A stretch of DNA of 37,018 nt from Bacteroidaceae bacterium (GCA_017541265.1 JAFXZK010000135.1:1-37018); one strand, 5' to 3'. Numbered from the stretch's first letter, positions 6,984-17,791 are shown. Notes: generated by a model not told the origin, from the sequence alone. Numbers and translations are program-made.

Positions 6984-9811
6984 TATGTTTTTGGCTTTAC
7001 GACGATGTTGACGATGCGCTTAGGGATAGCGATGGTCTTCACTATGTCCATTCCCTCAAGATGCTTAGCTGCCTCGGGTGCTGAGGTAGCAAGCTCTATC
7101 ATCTGCTCCGGTGTTGCATCGGCAGGGAAGAGCATGTCGAAACGCACCTTACCATTGAACTGCACGCCGAGCTTCACGCTGGTCTCAACGAGATACTTCT
7201 CTTCGTACTGCGGCCACCTTGCGTCGCAGACACTTCCTTCGCCGCCGAGTGCTTCCCAAAGCTCTTCTGCGATGTGAGGTGCAAAGGGAGCGATGAGGAC
7301 GGGCAGCGTCTGGAGTACGATGCGGCTGCTGCATTTCTGTTGGCTCAACTCGTTGACTGCGACCATGAATGCCGAGATGCTCGTGTTGTAGGAGAATGCC
7401 TCGATGTCGCCTGTCACCTTCTTGATGAGCTTATGCAGCGTCTTGAGGCTGTCGGCAGAGGGTTCGTCGTCGGTCAACGCGAGGTTGCCGTCTTTGTCCC
7501 AATACAGCGCCCACAACTTCTTGAGGAAGCGGAAGCAACCGTCTATGCCGTTGGTGTCCCAGGGCTTCGACTGCTCGACCGGACCGAGGAACATCTCGTA
7601 GAGGCGCAACGTATCTGCCCCATAGTTCTCGACAATCATGTCGGGATTGACGACGTTGTACATCGACTTAGACATCTTCTCGATGGCCCAGCCACAAACG
7701 TACTTGCCATCTTCGAGGACGAAGTCTGCCGTAGCGTACTCCGGACTCCAGGCCTTGAAGGCTTCCAGGTCGAGGATGTCGTTCTTCACGATGTTTACGT
7801 CCACATGGATAGGCGTAACGTCGTACTTGTCTTTCAAGCCTAAAGAGACGAACGTGTTAGTCTCCTTGATGCGATACACGAAGTTGGAACGGCCTTGAAT
7901 CATGCCTTGGTTGACGAGTTTCTTGAAGGGCTCTTCCTTCTTACTTACGCCGAGGTCGAAGAGGAACTTGTTCCAGAAGCGTGAGTAAATAAGGTGGCCT
8001 GTGGCATGCTCCGAGCCGCCGACGTAAAGATCGACGTTCTGCCAATATGATGCGGCACGGTTGCTGACCAGAGCCTGATCGTTGTGCGGGTCCATGTAGC
8101 GCAGATAGTAGGCACTCGAACCAGCGAAGCCAGGCATGGTATATAGTTCGATGGGATAGATGCCGGCAGCTTCGTCGATGAGTTTCTTATCGACAATCTT
8201 GCGATTCTTCTCGTCCCAAGCCCAAATCTGGGCATTGCCGAGAGGCGGTTCGCCTGTTTCCGTCGGCAAGAACTTCTCGACTTGTGGCAGCTCGATGGGT
8301 AGGCACTCTTCCGGTATCATTGTGGGGATGCCCTTCTTGTAATAGACGGGGAAGGGCTCGCCCCAGTAGCGTTGACGGCTGAAGATAGCGTCTCTGAGTC
8401 GATAGTTTACTTTGACGCGACCCAGATTGTGTGCCTTGACGAATCGCTTGGTCTCGGCAATTGCCTCCTTAATAGTGAGGCCATTCAGGCAGAGACGCTC
8501 TCCGTCGTACTCGACACTCTTGTCGGGCGTGATGGGCGAATTGATGACAATGCCTTCCTTGGCATCGTAGCTTTCCTCCGAGATGTCGGCGCCTTCCACG
8601 AGCGGAATGATGGGCAGGTCGAAGTGCTTGGCAAAGGCATAGTCTCTGCTGTCGTGAGCAGGCACAGCCATAATGGCACCTGTGCCGTAGCCGGCAAGCA
8701 CGTATTCTGCGATATAGATGGGGCACTTGTCACCCGTAATGGGGTTGATGCCGTAGGCACCGCTGAAGACGCCCGTCACGGTGTGGTCTATCATGCGTTC
8801 CCTCTCGGTGCGGCTCTTGACGTACTTCAGGTACTCATCTACTGCAGCACGCTGGTCGGGTGTAGTAACCTTATCGACGAGTTCGCTTTCGGGTGCAAGG
8901 ACGAAGAAGGTAACGCCGAACATCGTGTCGGCTCGCGTGGTGAAGATGGTGAAGGAACCTGCCTCGTCTCCATCTTTGGAGAGGGTATAGGGAATCTCTA
9001 TCTCAGCGCCTTCGCTACGGCCTATCCAGTTGCGTTGTGTTTCCTTGATGCTCTCGCTCCAATCGATGGTGTCGAGGCCGTCGAGGAGGCGCTGGCTGTA
9101 GGCACTGACACGCAGGCACCATTGCCGCATCTTCTTCTGTTCGACGGGATAGCCGCCACGGACGCTGACGCCTTCCACCACTTCGTCGTTGGCGAGCACC
9201 GTGCCGAGCTTGGGGCACCAGTTCACCATCGTCTCGCCGAGGAAGGCCAGACGATAGTTCATCAGCAGGTCGCTCTGAGCCTTTTCGTCAGTAGGCCAGG
9301 TGCCTTCCTGCTTGAACTTCTCGATGAGCTTCTCGATGGGCTGTGCCTTTTGGAGTTCTTCGTCGAAGTACGAGTTGAACATCTTCTGGAAAGCCCATTG
9401 CGTCCAGTGGTAGTAGTCGGGCGAGCAGGTGCGGACCTCTCTGTCCCAGTCGAAGGAGAAGCCTATCTTGTCGAGCTGTTCGCGGTAGCGGTCGATGTTG
9501 GCGAAGGTGGTCTTCTCGGGGTGCTGACCCGTCTTGATGGCATACTGCTCTGCAGGCAGTCCGTAGGCGTCGTAGCCCATCGGGTTCAGTACGTTGAAGC
9601 CCTGCAGCCGCTTGTAGCGTGCGTAGATGTCGCTGGCGATGTAGCCGAGCGGATGCCCCACATGCAGGCCTGCGCCGCTGGGGTATGGGAACATGTTCAG
9701 GACGTAGAACTTCTTTTTGTTCTCGTCTTCAACGACTTTGTATGTCTGCCGCTCTGTCCAGAGCCGGTGCCACTTCTGTTCTATCTCACGGAAATTATAC
9801 TCTTTTGCCAT
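6983..9811 (-). CDS. leuS: Leucyl-tRNA synthetase
   Basis: A class I aminoacyl-tRNA synthetase that charges tRNA-Leu in the cytoplasm. At 942 aa it is complete. The HIGH-type motif is HVGH at residues 50-53 within [16 protein letters not shown], and KMSKS is at residues 712-716. The editing (CP1) domain includes [19 protein letters not shown] and [16 protein letters not shown]. The C-terminal anticodon-binding region ends in the LeuS-typical [14 protein letters not shown]. The ATG at 9811 is 27 nt after the HEPN stop. The two yitT genes follow with overlaps, so leuS heads or sits within a long minus-strand operon. No promoter of the TAnnTTTG type was obvious in its own short upstream gap. Confidence 0.98.
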   Translation of the reverse strand: MAKEYNFREIEQKWHRLWTERQTYKVVEDENKKKFYVLNMFPYPSGAGLHVGHPLGYIASDIYARYKRLQGFNVLNPMGYDAYGLPAEQYAIKTGQHPEKTTFANIDRYREQLDKIGFSFDWDREVRTCSPDYYHWTQWAFQKMFNSYFDEELQKAQPIEKLIEKFKQEGTWPTDEKAQSDLLMNYRLAFLGETMVNWCPKLGTVLANDEVVEGVSVRGGYPVEQKKMRQWCLRVSAYSQRLLDGLDTIDWSESIKETQRNWIGRSEGAEIEIPYTLSKDGDEAGSFTIFTTRADTMFGVTFFVLAPESELVDKVTTPDQRAAVDEYLKYVKSRTERERMIDHTVTGVFSGAYGINPITGDKCPIYIAEYVLAGYGTGAIMAVPAHDSRDYAFAKHFDLPIIPLVEGADISEESYDAKEGIVINSPITPDKSVEYDGERLCLNGLTIKEAIAETKRFVKAHNLGRVKVNYRLRDAIFSRQRYWGEPFPVYYKKGIPTMIPEECLPIELPQVEKFLPTETGEPPLGNAQIWAWDEKNRKIVDKKLIDEAAGIYPIELYTMPGFAGSSAYYLRYMDPHNDQALVSNRAASYWQNVDLYVGGSEHATGHLIYSRFWNKFLFDLGVSKKEEPFKKLVNQGMIQGRSNFVYRIKETNTFVSLGLKDKYDVTPIHVDVNIVKNDILDLEAFKAWSPEYATADFVLEDGKYVCGWAIEKMSKSMYNVVNPDMIVENYGADTLRLYEMFLGPVEQSKPWDTNGIDGCFRFLKKLWALYWDKDGNLALTDDEPSADSLKTLHKLIKKVTGDIEAFSYNTSISAFMVAVNELSQQKCSSRIVLQTLPVLIAPFAPHIAEELWEALGGEGSVCDARWPQYEEKYLVETSVKLGVQFNGKVRFDMLFPADATPEQMIELATSAPEAAKHLEGMDIVKTIAIPKRIVNIVVKPKT

Positions 9812-9838
9812 ATATTATTATGATTTTCTGTACTTCAT

Positions 9839-10141
9839 TTATTTTTGTGTCGGTATCCTGTTTCTCAGACCAAATACCTGATGCCATGGTATTTCTGGAC
9901 GGAGAGGCAGAAGCTGTCCGTCGGTTGCTTTGTCTATCTTTCGGAAGCCCTCACCGATAGCCATTATTGTCATGCAGTTGCCAGCAAGGTCTTGCATGCC
10001 GTTTGGTGACAGAAGCAGGTCGTTCATGTCCGTGATGCCCTGATTCCATTTCATCAGGTTCTCGATGGCTTCCTTAACTTGGAGGAGTATGTCGAGCACC
10101 ACTTCACGCTTGTCCGAAGATATCGATTCCATATTTGTCAA
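9839..10141 (-). CDS. HepT-like HEPN protein (DUF86 type), truncated before its active site
   Basis: A 100-residue partner of the nucleotidyltransferase encoded just upstream; the genes overlap by 38 nt (start at 10141, or ATG 10132). The first 90 residues fit the HepT-like HEPN family: helical N-terminus, MAIGEGFRKID and RPEIPWHQVFGLRNRI. In family members RNRI is followed by A-H-x-Y-F, which completes the RNase motif R-x4-6-H-x-Y. Here the protein stops at RNRIPTQK, so the catalytic His and the Tyr that the partner modifies are both missing. The 27 nt to leuS hold nothing that restores them in another frame. The RNase toxin activity is probably lost. It may survive only as a binding partner or be a decaying gene. 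Confidence 0.75.
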   Translation of the reverse strand: MTNMESISSDKREVVLDILLQVKEAIENLMKWNQGITDMNDLLLSPNGMQDLAGNCMTIMAIGEGFRKIDKATDGQLLPLRPEIPWHQVFGLRNRIPTQK

Positions 10142-10406
10142 TTTGATTAAGGAAGAAGGGGCGCATGTTGCTGTGCTTGCGTATGAGGTCTACGCTTGTG
10201 CCAAGGATTGATTCCAAGTAGTCGGCAGCAGCACAGAGCGAATATGCCTTTGGCGGCATGATGACAAAGAGGTCAACATCACTGCCGTTGTGATGCTCGT
10301 TTCTTGCCACGGAGCCAAACAGTTTCATGTGGCTAATACCATAGTTCTGCCTTAATTCGTCTGCATGGCTTTTGAGTATGTCGATATATTCTTGCCGCGT
10401 TCTCAT
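10104..10406 (-). CDS. MNT-type minimal nucleotidyltransferase (HEPN/MNT module)
   Basis: A 100-residue protein with the minimal nucleotidyltransferase fold. Catalytic signature: KLFGSVARNEHHNGSDVDLFV, with G31-S32 and metal ligands D43 and D45; a third acidic residue is D73 in TSVDLI. In HEPN/MNT toxin-antitoxin pairs this protein neutralises the HEPN RNase by adding AMP to its tyrosine. The reading frame extends upstream to 10544, but the methionine at 10406 (MRTRQEYID) gives the normal family N-terminus. A promoter at 10461-10491 would start transcription inside the longer frame, so 10406 is chosen. All catalytic residues are intact, in contrast with its truncated partner. Confidence 0.85.
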   Translation of the reverse strand: MRTRQEYIDILKSHADELRQNYGISHMKLFGSVARNEHHNGSDVDLFVIMPPKAYSLCAAADYLESILGTSVDLIRKHSNMRPFFLNQIDKYGIDIFGQA

Positions 10407-10460
10407 AGCTTTTGCTGTTTGAGCAAATGAAATGTTGTGCCTCTTTTTGAAAACACGCTG

Positions 10461-10491
10461 CAAAATTACGAAGAATTGGGGATTTAGCAAA
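10461..10491 (-). promoter_or_regulatory. Bacteroidota promoter for the MNT/HEPN (and possibly leuS) unit
   Basis: On the minus strand TTTG (10491-10488), 19 nt, then TAATTTTG (10468-10461) fits the TTTG-N19-TAnnTTTG consensus exactly. Transcription would begin about 45-50 nt before the MNT start at 10406. Confidence 0.75.
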
Positions 10492-10634
10492 GGAATGGGG
10501 CAACTTTTTCGCGGAAAGGTGCCAAAACGTGTCTCGGGTGGCAATGCGAGAGGCTTGTGATGAAATTGGAAAAATCCTTACATGAAATGGGACAAGAAAA
10601 GGGGGCGTTCGCTCATGGAATGTGGAATAGAATG

Positions 10635-10769
10635 AATAACTCCGTGGACTTGTGGTCATAAGTCCACGGAGTTATTGCCCCAAGTCCACGTTTTTTTGCC
10701 CATAATCCCGAGCCTGTTTTGACCGAAAAGTGTGCTTTGTTTGTTAGTCGGCACTAGACTTGTTGTACT
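10635..10769. repeat. 22-nt degenerate tandem array with an inverted copy
   Basis: This lies in the 518-nt gap between the MNT gene and the esterase. AATAACTCCGTGGACTT (10635-10651) is followed after 8 nt by its perfect reverse complement (10660-10676), a 17-bp hairpin. From 10660, units start every 22 nt (10660, 10682, 10704, 10726, 10748). The first two both begin AAGTCCACG and later ones are progressively degenerate. On the minus strand the core reads GCAA...CGTGGACTT, matching CGTGGATTT and GCAA in the array after mutS (24009-24184). No gene is seen in 10770-10924. Confidence 0.85.
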
Positions 10770-10924
10770 TTCTTTGCGTTCTGCTAAACAGAAGCGCTTT
10801 GTAACGTGTTGGTTTTCAGGTGGTATTTGATTTGAGCGCATTTCTCGTGTTTGGGGTAGAAAAGTGCCGCCGAGCCACATGAAAGCCGTCTACGGGCGTG
10901 TGGTTGCGAAAAACTTTTACAGGT

Positions 10925-12190
<1,266 letters not shown>

Positions 12191-12292
12191 CTTGCAGCAA
12201 AAGTAGGTATTTTTTTGGAAAAAGCTTTCATGTTTGCAAAAAAAAGCGTTACTTTGTGGCGCATATTATAGCATTTTATTAAAAAGGAACGT

Positions 12293-15082
12293 ATGAAACG
12301 TATAGTTTTGCCTCTTTTGGCATTGTTTATGATATTGCAGAGTGTTGCTGCGGGAAGTGACCTGACAGGCTTCCGCGTCTGTCGCATGTCGGAACCCGCT
12401 GGCATCACGCGCACGGCACAGTTCTCTTGGCAGACAGTCAGCCAAAAGCCCAATGTGAAGCAGACGGCCTACCGCCTGTGTGTGGCAGCCTCGAAGGCCG
12501 ACCTCAAGGCAAAGCGCAACCTGCTTTGGGACAGTGAGCGCACGAACTCCGACGAGAGCGTGGCTGTGCCCTACCAGGGTCGCCGCCTGCCCTATCAGAG
12601 CCAGGTGTTCTGGCAGGTGGAGGTGTGGCTCACAACGGGCGAACATCTGGTAAGCCCCGTGCAGACCTTCCTGACAGGACTCAAACAGTTCAGCAGCGAT
12701 GCGCAATGGATAGGAAGCCTCTCCCCTAACCCCTCCCCCGAGAGGGAGGAGAACCGTTATGATTTGCCTGCCCGCTACATGCGTCGCCCCTTCTTCGTGA
12801 ACAGCAAGGTATATCGTGCCACACTCTATATCAGCGGCATGGGCTACGGCACAACCTACATCAACGGCCAGCCAGTCAGCAAGGACGTCTTCGGCACACT
12901 GCAGACCGACTACACCAAGACGGTCTATTACAATACCTACGACGTCACATCCCTGCTGCGCCGCGGCAACAACGCCATCGGTGCGGTGCTGGGTAACGGC
13001 TATGTGCTGGGCTTTGGCAAGAACTGCACATCCTACGGACTGCCGCGCCTGAAGGCACAGCTCGTCATCGAGATGGACCGCGACACCCTTACTATCGTCA
13101 CCGGCACAGACTGGAAAGTCACAACCAACGGCCCTATCCAGAGCAACCACCTCTACAACGGCGAACGCTACGAGGCAGCACGCGAGATGAAAGGCTGGAC
13201 ATCAGCATTCTTCGACGACAGCGGCTGGCAGCAGGCAGAGCGTATGCCGGCTCCCACAGGCATCCTACAGCCCCAGCCCTGTCCCAGTATGCGCATCCAG
13301 AAGGAACTGAAGCCGAAGAGCATCCGCCGCACAGCCGACGGGCGCTACATCATCGACATGGGACAGAACATGGTAGGACAGCTCCGCGTACAGCTTTCAG
13401 GAAAGAAGGATGTGCCCGTTGTCATCCGCCACGCCGAAATGCTTGAGCCAAACAATCCCGACCAGCTTTATGTCGCCAACCTGCGCTCGGCAAAGTGTAC
13501 GGACACATACATCCCGGCTGCCGACGGAAGGTTCACCTATCAGCCGGAACTTACCTATCAAGGTTTCCGCTTCGTGGAGATAACAGGCATTGCACGAGAA
13601 CCCCGACTGGCAGACATAACGGGTTGTGTCATCTATGACGCTATGGCCGACCAAGGCACCTTCTGGTGCGACAACGACCTCCTCAACAAACTCCACGAGA
13701 ATGCCTATTGGGGCATCATCGGCAACTATCACGGTATGCCTACCGACTGTCCGCAGCGCGACGAGCGCATGGGATGGATGGGCGACCACGTGATGGGGTG
13801 CTATGGCGAGAACATGCTCCTGGACAACGGCGCACTCTATTACAAGTGGCTGCAGGATGTCTTCGACACGCAGGACGACGACGGCCTCATAGCCGATGTG
13901 GCACCAGGCTTCTGGGTGGTTCGGCAAAGGGACGTCGCCTGGGAGGCTCTCTCGGTCTATGCCACCTATATGCTCTATCGCCGATATAATGATTTGGACG
14001 CGGTGTTCAAGTACTATCCGTTCCTTCAGAACTACATGAACTATCTGGACCGCAACCTCAAGGACGGCATCGTGGCGACAAACGAATGGGGCGACTGGTG
14101 TATGCCGCCCGAACGCCCCGAACTCATCCATAGCGAAGACCCCGCACGCAAGACGGACGGCGCACTCATCTCCTCGGCCATGTACTACAGTATGCTCACC
14201 ATGATGGGAGAAATGGCCGTGCGTATCGGCATGGACGCCGACATGTTCACTTACGACAAGCGGCAGAAGATGCTCAAGGATGCCTACAACCGCCACTTCT
14301 ATCATCCCGAGACGGCAAGCTACTCGAACAACACCGTCACTGCCAACCTCCTTTCTCTGGAGTTCGGGCTTGTGCCTGAAGGCGACGAAGAGCGCGTCCT
14401 GCAGAATGTCGTCGACGTCACGAAGGACACCTATCAGGATCACGTTAGCTGCGGCGTGCTCGGTATGCAGCACCTCATGACCTGCCTAACGCATCGCGGT
14501 CATCTCGACCAGGCTATGCGCATCATCCTGCAGAAGGACTATCCGAGCTTCGGCTATATGATAGAGAAGGGTGCCACCACCATCTGGGAACTCTGGAACG
14601 GCGACACAGCCAATCCGGCTATGAACAGTGCTAACCATGTTATGCTGCTGGGCGATGTCCTCGTCTGGATGTATGGCGACTTGGCTGGCATCCGCCAGTC
14701 TCATTCCAGCCGTGCCTATAAGGAATTGGATATGTACCTCAGCATGCCCGAGGAGCTGAACCATGTTCGAGCCACACACGAAACACCCTATGGCACCGTC
14801 GGCAGTGAGTGGCGGCGCACTGAAGAGGGCGTTACATGGACGGTTGACATTCCCGCCAACACGAGCGCCCGCATACATGTACCCAGCGGCTATACCGTGC
14901 AGGGTATGCACAGCCTGCGCTGGGCAAGCGGAGAGGTGGAGGGCAACGACATCTGTTTGCTGGTCGGCTCTGGCTCCTACACCATCAATGCACACAAAGT
15001 GTTCACCGAGACACAGCCGACGATATTCCAACGTGTGACCAATACCATAAAGAACATCCCCGATTTCCTCAAGAACTTCTAA
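12293..15082 (+). CDS. Secreted alpha-L-rhamnosidase, GH78
   Basis: Releases terminal alpha-L-rhamnose from plant glycans or glycosides by an inverting mechanism. At 929 aa it has the full family layout: signal peptide at residues 1-20; N-terminal Ig-like domain (TGFRVCRMSEP, FSWQT); beta-sandwich carrying VYRATLYISGMGYGTTYINGQPV; a second sandwich; then the (alpha/alpha)6 catalytic barrel with TDCPQRDERMGWMGD (Glu491) and GATTIWELWNGD (Glu766), the two conserved acidic positions; and a C-terminal sandwich. Between the first two domains SLSPNPSPERE is encoded by a GC-rich palindromic repeat (12718-12752), an insertion that keeps the frame. The regulator at 15128 follows after 45 nt. Exact linkage specificity is not predictable. 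Confidence 0.95.
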   Translation: MKRIVLPLLALFMILQSVAAGSDLTGFRVCRMSEPAGITRTAQFSWQTVSQKPNVKQTAYRLCVAASKADLKAKRNLLWDSERTNSDESVAVPYQGRRLPYQSQVFWQVEVWLTTGEHLVSPVQTFLTGLKQFSSDAQWIGSLSPNPSPEREENRYDLPARYMRRPFFVNSKVYRATLYISGMGYGTTYINGQPVSKDVFGTLQTDYTKTVYYNTYDVTSLLRRGNNAIGAVLGNGYVLGFGKNCTSYGLPRLKAQLVIEMDRDTLTIVTGTDWKVTTNGPIQSNHLYNGERYEAAREMKGWTSAFFDDSGWQQAERMPAPTGILQPQPCPSMRIQKELKPKSIRRTADGRYIIDMGQNMVGQLRVQLSGKKDVPVVIRHAEMLEPNNPDQLYVANLRSAKCTDTYIPAADGRFTYQPELTYQGFRFVEITGIAREPRLADITGCVIYDAMADQGTFWCDNDLLNKLHENAYWGIIGNYHGMPTDCPQRDERMGWMGDHVMGCYGENMLLDNGALYYKWLQDVFDTQDDDGLIADVAPGFWVVRQRDVAWEALSVYATYMLYRRYNDLDAVFKYYPFLQNYMNYLDRNLKDGIVATNEWGDWCMPPERPELIHSEDPARKTDGALISSAMYYSMLTMMGEMAVRIGMDADMFTYDKRQKMLKDAYNRHFYHPETASYSNNTVTANLLSLEFGLVPEGDEERVLQNVVDVTKDTYQDHVSCGVLGMQHLMTCLTHRGHLDQAMRIILQKDYPSFGYMIEKGATTIWELWNGDTANPAMNSANHVMLLGDVLVWMYGDLAGIRQSHSSRAYKELDMYLSMPEELNHVRATHETPYGTVGSEWRRTEEGVTWTVDIPANTSARIHVPSGYTVQGMHSLRWASGEVEGNDICLLVGSGSYTINAHKVFTETQPTIFQRVTNTIKNIPDFLKNF
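12718..12752 (+). repeat. GC-rich palindromic repeat inside the GH78 gene
   Basis: CCTCTCCCCTAACCCCTCCC, then a short loop, then GGGAGG; stem CCTCCC (12732-12737) with GGGAGG (12744-12749). Read in frame it gives SLSPNPSPEREE, similar to SPQPSPEGEG encoded by the related element at 19766-19806. Confidence 0.8.
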
Positions 15083-15083
15083 A

Positions 15084-15125
15084 TACCCCTAAACGACTAA
15101 ACGACCAATCCCCTAAACGACTAAT
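15084..15125 (+). repeat. Octamer CTAAACGA repeats between GH78 and the regulator
   Basis: CTAAACGA occurs three times with the variant CCAATCCC between copies, at 8-nt spacing. It fills the 45-nt spacer, and the last copy ends at the ATG of the regulator gene. Confidence 0.75.
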
Positions 15126-15127
15126 CC

Positions 15128-15823
15128 ATGATACAGAACGACTTGCAACGCCTCCGCTGGATGATTCTCGACGAGGCTCTGCGCGACCCCGTGATGGAGT
15201 ATTTCATGGGCGAACGCACCAAAACCAATGAGACCGGCAACACGCGCAGCCTCATTCACTATGTCAACCAACGCCTCAAAGCTGTCAACCGCGACTTCAG
15301 CTGCAGCAAGCGCATGTTGCAGAACGACGTGGCCTACTTCGTCGAGAAGGGCGCACGCCTCGAGCCGCGCTTCCGTCGCGGACATAAACGCATCCTGCGC
15401 TACGTTAACCTCGGGTGGAAGAACCCGCTGCTCAAGGCGGCATCGTTCCTCAAGTACGACGATGCTCCAGCAGAGACGTCGGCTCCCATGTTGCCTGCTT
15501 TGCCCGAAGGCCCCATGACGGCGTTCACCCTGCGCATCAGCAAGGATGAGGAGGCTGTCCGCCTCCGTCTCGGCAACCCCGAGATTCTTGGGCGCAACAT
15601 GGACAGCAAGACACAGACCGTCACCATTCAGGCTGAGCTACCCATGAGCGAGGCGTTGCTGAACGCCATCCTCGGCTTTGGAACAGACGTTGAGGTGCTT
15701 GCACCTGAAAGCTTCCGCGAAGAGCTTCGCCAGGCAATCGCTGCGCTCCAGAAGCTCTATAAGAAAGAAACGGCGACCCAAAAGAAACCCGTCCAGGGCG
15801 ACCTTTTCGAGGGACTGTTCTGA
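15128..15823 (+). CDS. Small wHTH regulator with WYL-type C-terminal (WCX-like) region
   Basis: A 231-residue cytoplasmic protein. Residues 1-95 look like the DNA-binding part of Bacteroidota WYL-family regulators: LRWMILDEALRD, SLIHYVNQRLKAV, then SCSKRMLQNDVAYFVEKGARLEP. Residues about 130-215 resemble the WCX extension that ends such proteins (FTLRISKDEEAVRLRLGNPE, then GFGTDVEVLAPESFREELRQAIAAL). The WYL domain itself is not evident, so the protein is much shorter than the usual 300 or more residues. The C-terminal tail QGDLFEGLF resembles a beta-clamp-binding QxxLF motif, which may be chance. Its place between two glycan hydrolase genes suggests local control of this cluster. The family call is moderate. 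Confidence 0.6.
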   Translation: MIQNDLQRLRWMILDEALRDPVMEYFMGERTKTNETGNTRSLIHYVNQRLKAVNRDFSCSKRMLQNDVAYFVEKGARLEPRFRRGHKRILRYVNLGWKNPLLKAASFLKYDDAPAETSAPMLPALPEGPMTAFTLRISKDEEAVRLRLGNPEILGRNMDSKTQTVTIQAELPMSEALLNAILGFGTDVEVLAPESFREELRQAIAALQKLYKKETATQKKPVQGDLFEGLF

Positions 15824-15827
15824 GGAG

Positions 15828-15911
15828 TTCATAGTCCATAGTTCATAGTCCATAGTTCATAGTTCATAGTCCATAGTTCATAGTCCATAGTCCATAGTTC
15901 ATAGTTCATAG
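15828..15911. repeat. Twelve contiguous TYCATAG heptamers
   Basis: TTCATAG and TCCATAG alternate irregularly for exactly twelve 7-nt units (15828-15911), directly after the regulator stop. The reverse complement of the same word pair (CTATGAA, CTATGGA) forms the array at 20179-20211. Confidence 0.92.
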
Positions 15912-15947
15912 TAAACCCCATTAAGCCTATTAACCCCATTAACCCTA
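15912..15947 (+). repeat. Nonamer leader before the GH2 gene
   Basis: Four 9-nt words, TAAACCCCA, TTAAGCCTA, TTAACCCCA, TTAACCCTA, then TAAAA and the GH2 ATG at 15953. Two of the words recur exactly in the leader of the DUF1080 gene (17831-17848). Confidence 0.8.
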
Positions 15948-15952
15948 TAAAA

Positions 15953-17791
15953 ATGAATTACATCAGCAAGCTGCTCATGGCAGCAACCCTGCTGCTCGGC
16001 TTGGGCAGCACAGTGAAGGCGGCGGACATTCCCCGCAGCGAGTACCCGCGTCCGCAGTTCGAGCGAGAGAGTTGGGTGAACCTCAACGGCACCTGGAGCT
16101 ATAGCTTCGACTTCGGTCAGACAGGAGCCGAGAGAGACTGGCGCAACAGCAAGGGCTTCGACGGCAAGATTACCGTTCCCTTCTGCCCTGAGAGCAGTCT
16201 CTCGGGCGTGAAGTACACCGACTTCATCCCTTGCATTTGGTATCAGCGCACAATTGATGTGCCTGCTGCATGGAACGGCAAGAACATCCTTCTCAACTTC
16301 GGAGCCGTTGATTATGAGGCTACCATCTACATCGACGGCAAGCGCGTGGGCAAGCACTACGGCACAGGCTCCTCCTTCTCGCTCGACATCACCAAGTTCG
16401 TGAAGGCTGGCGAGAGTGCTAACCTCGTTGTTATGGTCAAGGACGCTCTGCGCAACCACAAGCAGCCCGGCGGCAAACAGAGCATCGGCTATTATAGTGC
16501 TGGCTGTAACTATACCCGCGTCACAGGCATCTGGCAGACGGTTTGGATGGAAGCTGTTTGCCCGGAGGCTTTGAAGCGTGTCTTCGCAACGCCCGACATC
16601 GACCAGCAGCAGCTCGTCGTCCGTCCCGAGTTCTACGAAGAGGGCAACGGCAACATGCTCACCGTTCAGGTGTTCGACGAGAAGCAGAAGCTCGTTTCGA
16701 GCAAAATGGCTCCAGCAACGAACAACACGGTCATCGTGCTGCCCATCAAGAACCCCAAGCTTTGGTCACCCGAGGAACCTAATCTCTATGATGTCATCTA
16801 CACGGTGCGCGATGCCAAGGGCAACGTGCTGGACCAGGTGAAGTCCTACGCCGGTATGCGCAAGATACACTTGGCTGGCGGCTACTTCTACCTCAATAAC
16901 AAGCCTTACTTCCAGCGTCTTGTCCTCGACCAAGGCTTCTATCCCGATGGCATCTGGACGGCTCCGAGCGACGAGGCTCTCAAGCACGACATCGAGATGA
17001 GCAAGGCAGTGGGCTTCAACGGCGCACGTCTGCACCAGAAGGTATTCGAGGAGCGTTACTTCTATTGGGCCGACAAGCTGGGCTACATCTGCTGGGGCGA
17101 GCAGGCAAGCTGGGGCTTGGACGTCAACAACGAAGAGGCTGTCCGCAACTTCCTCACGGAATGGGCGGACGAAGTGGTGCGCGACCGCAACCATCCGAGC
17201 ATCGTCACTTGGACGCCCCTCAACGAGACTTGGGGCGCACGCGACGGCGTCTATGTTCGCTTCGTCAACGACCTTTATGAGATGACCAAGGCCATCGACC
17301 CCACACGCCCCGTCAACGATGCCAGCGGCGACGCGCACGTCAAGACAGACATCTGGAGCGTACACGACTACTCTCGCGAGTATGAAGTTCTCACCAAGAA
17401 CCACGACATCAAGCCCGGTGTTGAGCCTTATCGCAACATGGGCGGCAAGGACTACCTCGCCAACTACAACGGCCAGCCCTACATGCTGGACGAGTTCGGC
17501 GGACTCGGCTGGATTCCGAAGGAAGAGAGAGCCAACTCGTGGGGCTACGGCGCACAAATCGAGACCGAGGACGAGTTCTTCCAGATTCTCGAGAAAGAGG
17601 TGGATGCCATCATCGCCAGCAAGCACATCACCGGCTTCTGCTATACACAGATTACCGACGTTGAGCAGGAGAAGAACGGCGTCTATTATTACGACCGCCG
17701 TCCCAAGTTCGATGCTGCCAAGTGGAAAGCCATCTTCGAGAAGATACCCTCCATCATCGAGAACCCGCAAGACCTTAGCGGCTGGAAGTAA
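15953..17791 (+). CDS. Secreted glycoside hydrolase family 2 enzyme
   Basis: A 612-residue retaining glycosidase of the beta-galactosidase/beta-glucuronidase superfamily. Residues 1-23 are a signal peptide (LLMAATLLLGLGSTVKA). A jelly-roll domain follows (PRPQFERESWVNLNGTWSY, WYQRTIDVPAAW, NFGAVDYEATIYIDGKRVG). Next are an Ig-like domain (LWSPEEPNLYDVIYTVRD) and a TIM barrel. The acid/base is Glu425 in TPLNETWG and the nucleophile is Glu514 in YMLDEFGG. It is shorter than LacZ and lacks its extra C-terminal domains, as in the compact Bacteroidota GH2 group. Substrate specificity is open. Heptamer and nonamer repeats fill its upstream region, and the DUF1080 lipoprotein gene follows 74 nt downstream. 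Confidence 0.93.
   Translation: MNYISKLLMAATLLLGLGSTVKAADIPRSEYPRPQFERESWVNLNGTWSYSFDFGQTGAERDWRNSKGFDGKITVPFCPESSLSGVKYTDFIPCIWYQRTIDVPAAWNGKNILLNFGAVDYEATIYIDGKRVGKHYGTGSSFSLDITKFVKAGESANLVVMVKDALRNHKQPGGKQSIGYYSAGCNYTRVTGIWQTVWMEAVCPEALKRVFATPDIDQQQLVVRPEFYEEGNGNMLTVQVFDEKQKLVSSKMAPATNNTVIVLPIKNPKLWSPEEPNLYDVIYTVRDAKGNVLDQVKSYAGMRKIHLAGGYFYLNNKPYFQRLVLDQGFYPDGIWTAPSDEALKHDIEMSKAVGFNGARLHQKVFEERYFYWADKLGYICWGEQASWGLDVNNEEAVRNFLTEWADEVVRDRNHPSIVTWTPLNETWGARDGVYVRFVNDLYEMTKAIDPTRPVNDASGDAHVKTDIWSVHDYSREYEVLTKNHDIKPGVEPYRNMGGKDYLANYNGQPYMLDEFGGLGWIPKEERANSWGYGAQIETEDEFFQILEKEVDAIIASKHITGFCYTQITDVEQEKNGVYYYDRRPKFDAAKWKAIFEKIPSIIENPQDLSGWK

Noticed and set aside
8372-9823. 483-residue plus-strand frame over leuS
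   Set aside because: Shadow of the conserved leuS frame; composition follows the antisense of LeuS codons.
10407-10544. Longer start for the MNT protein (46 more residues)
   Set aside because: The extension has no family similarity, and the consensus promoter lies within it.
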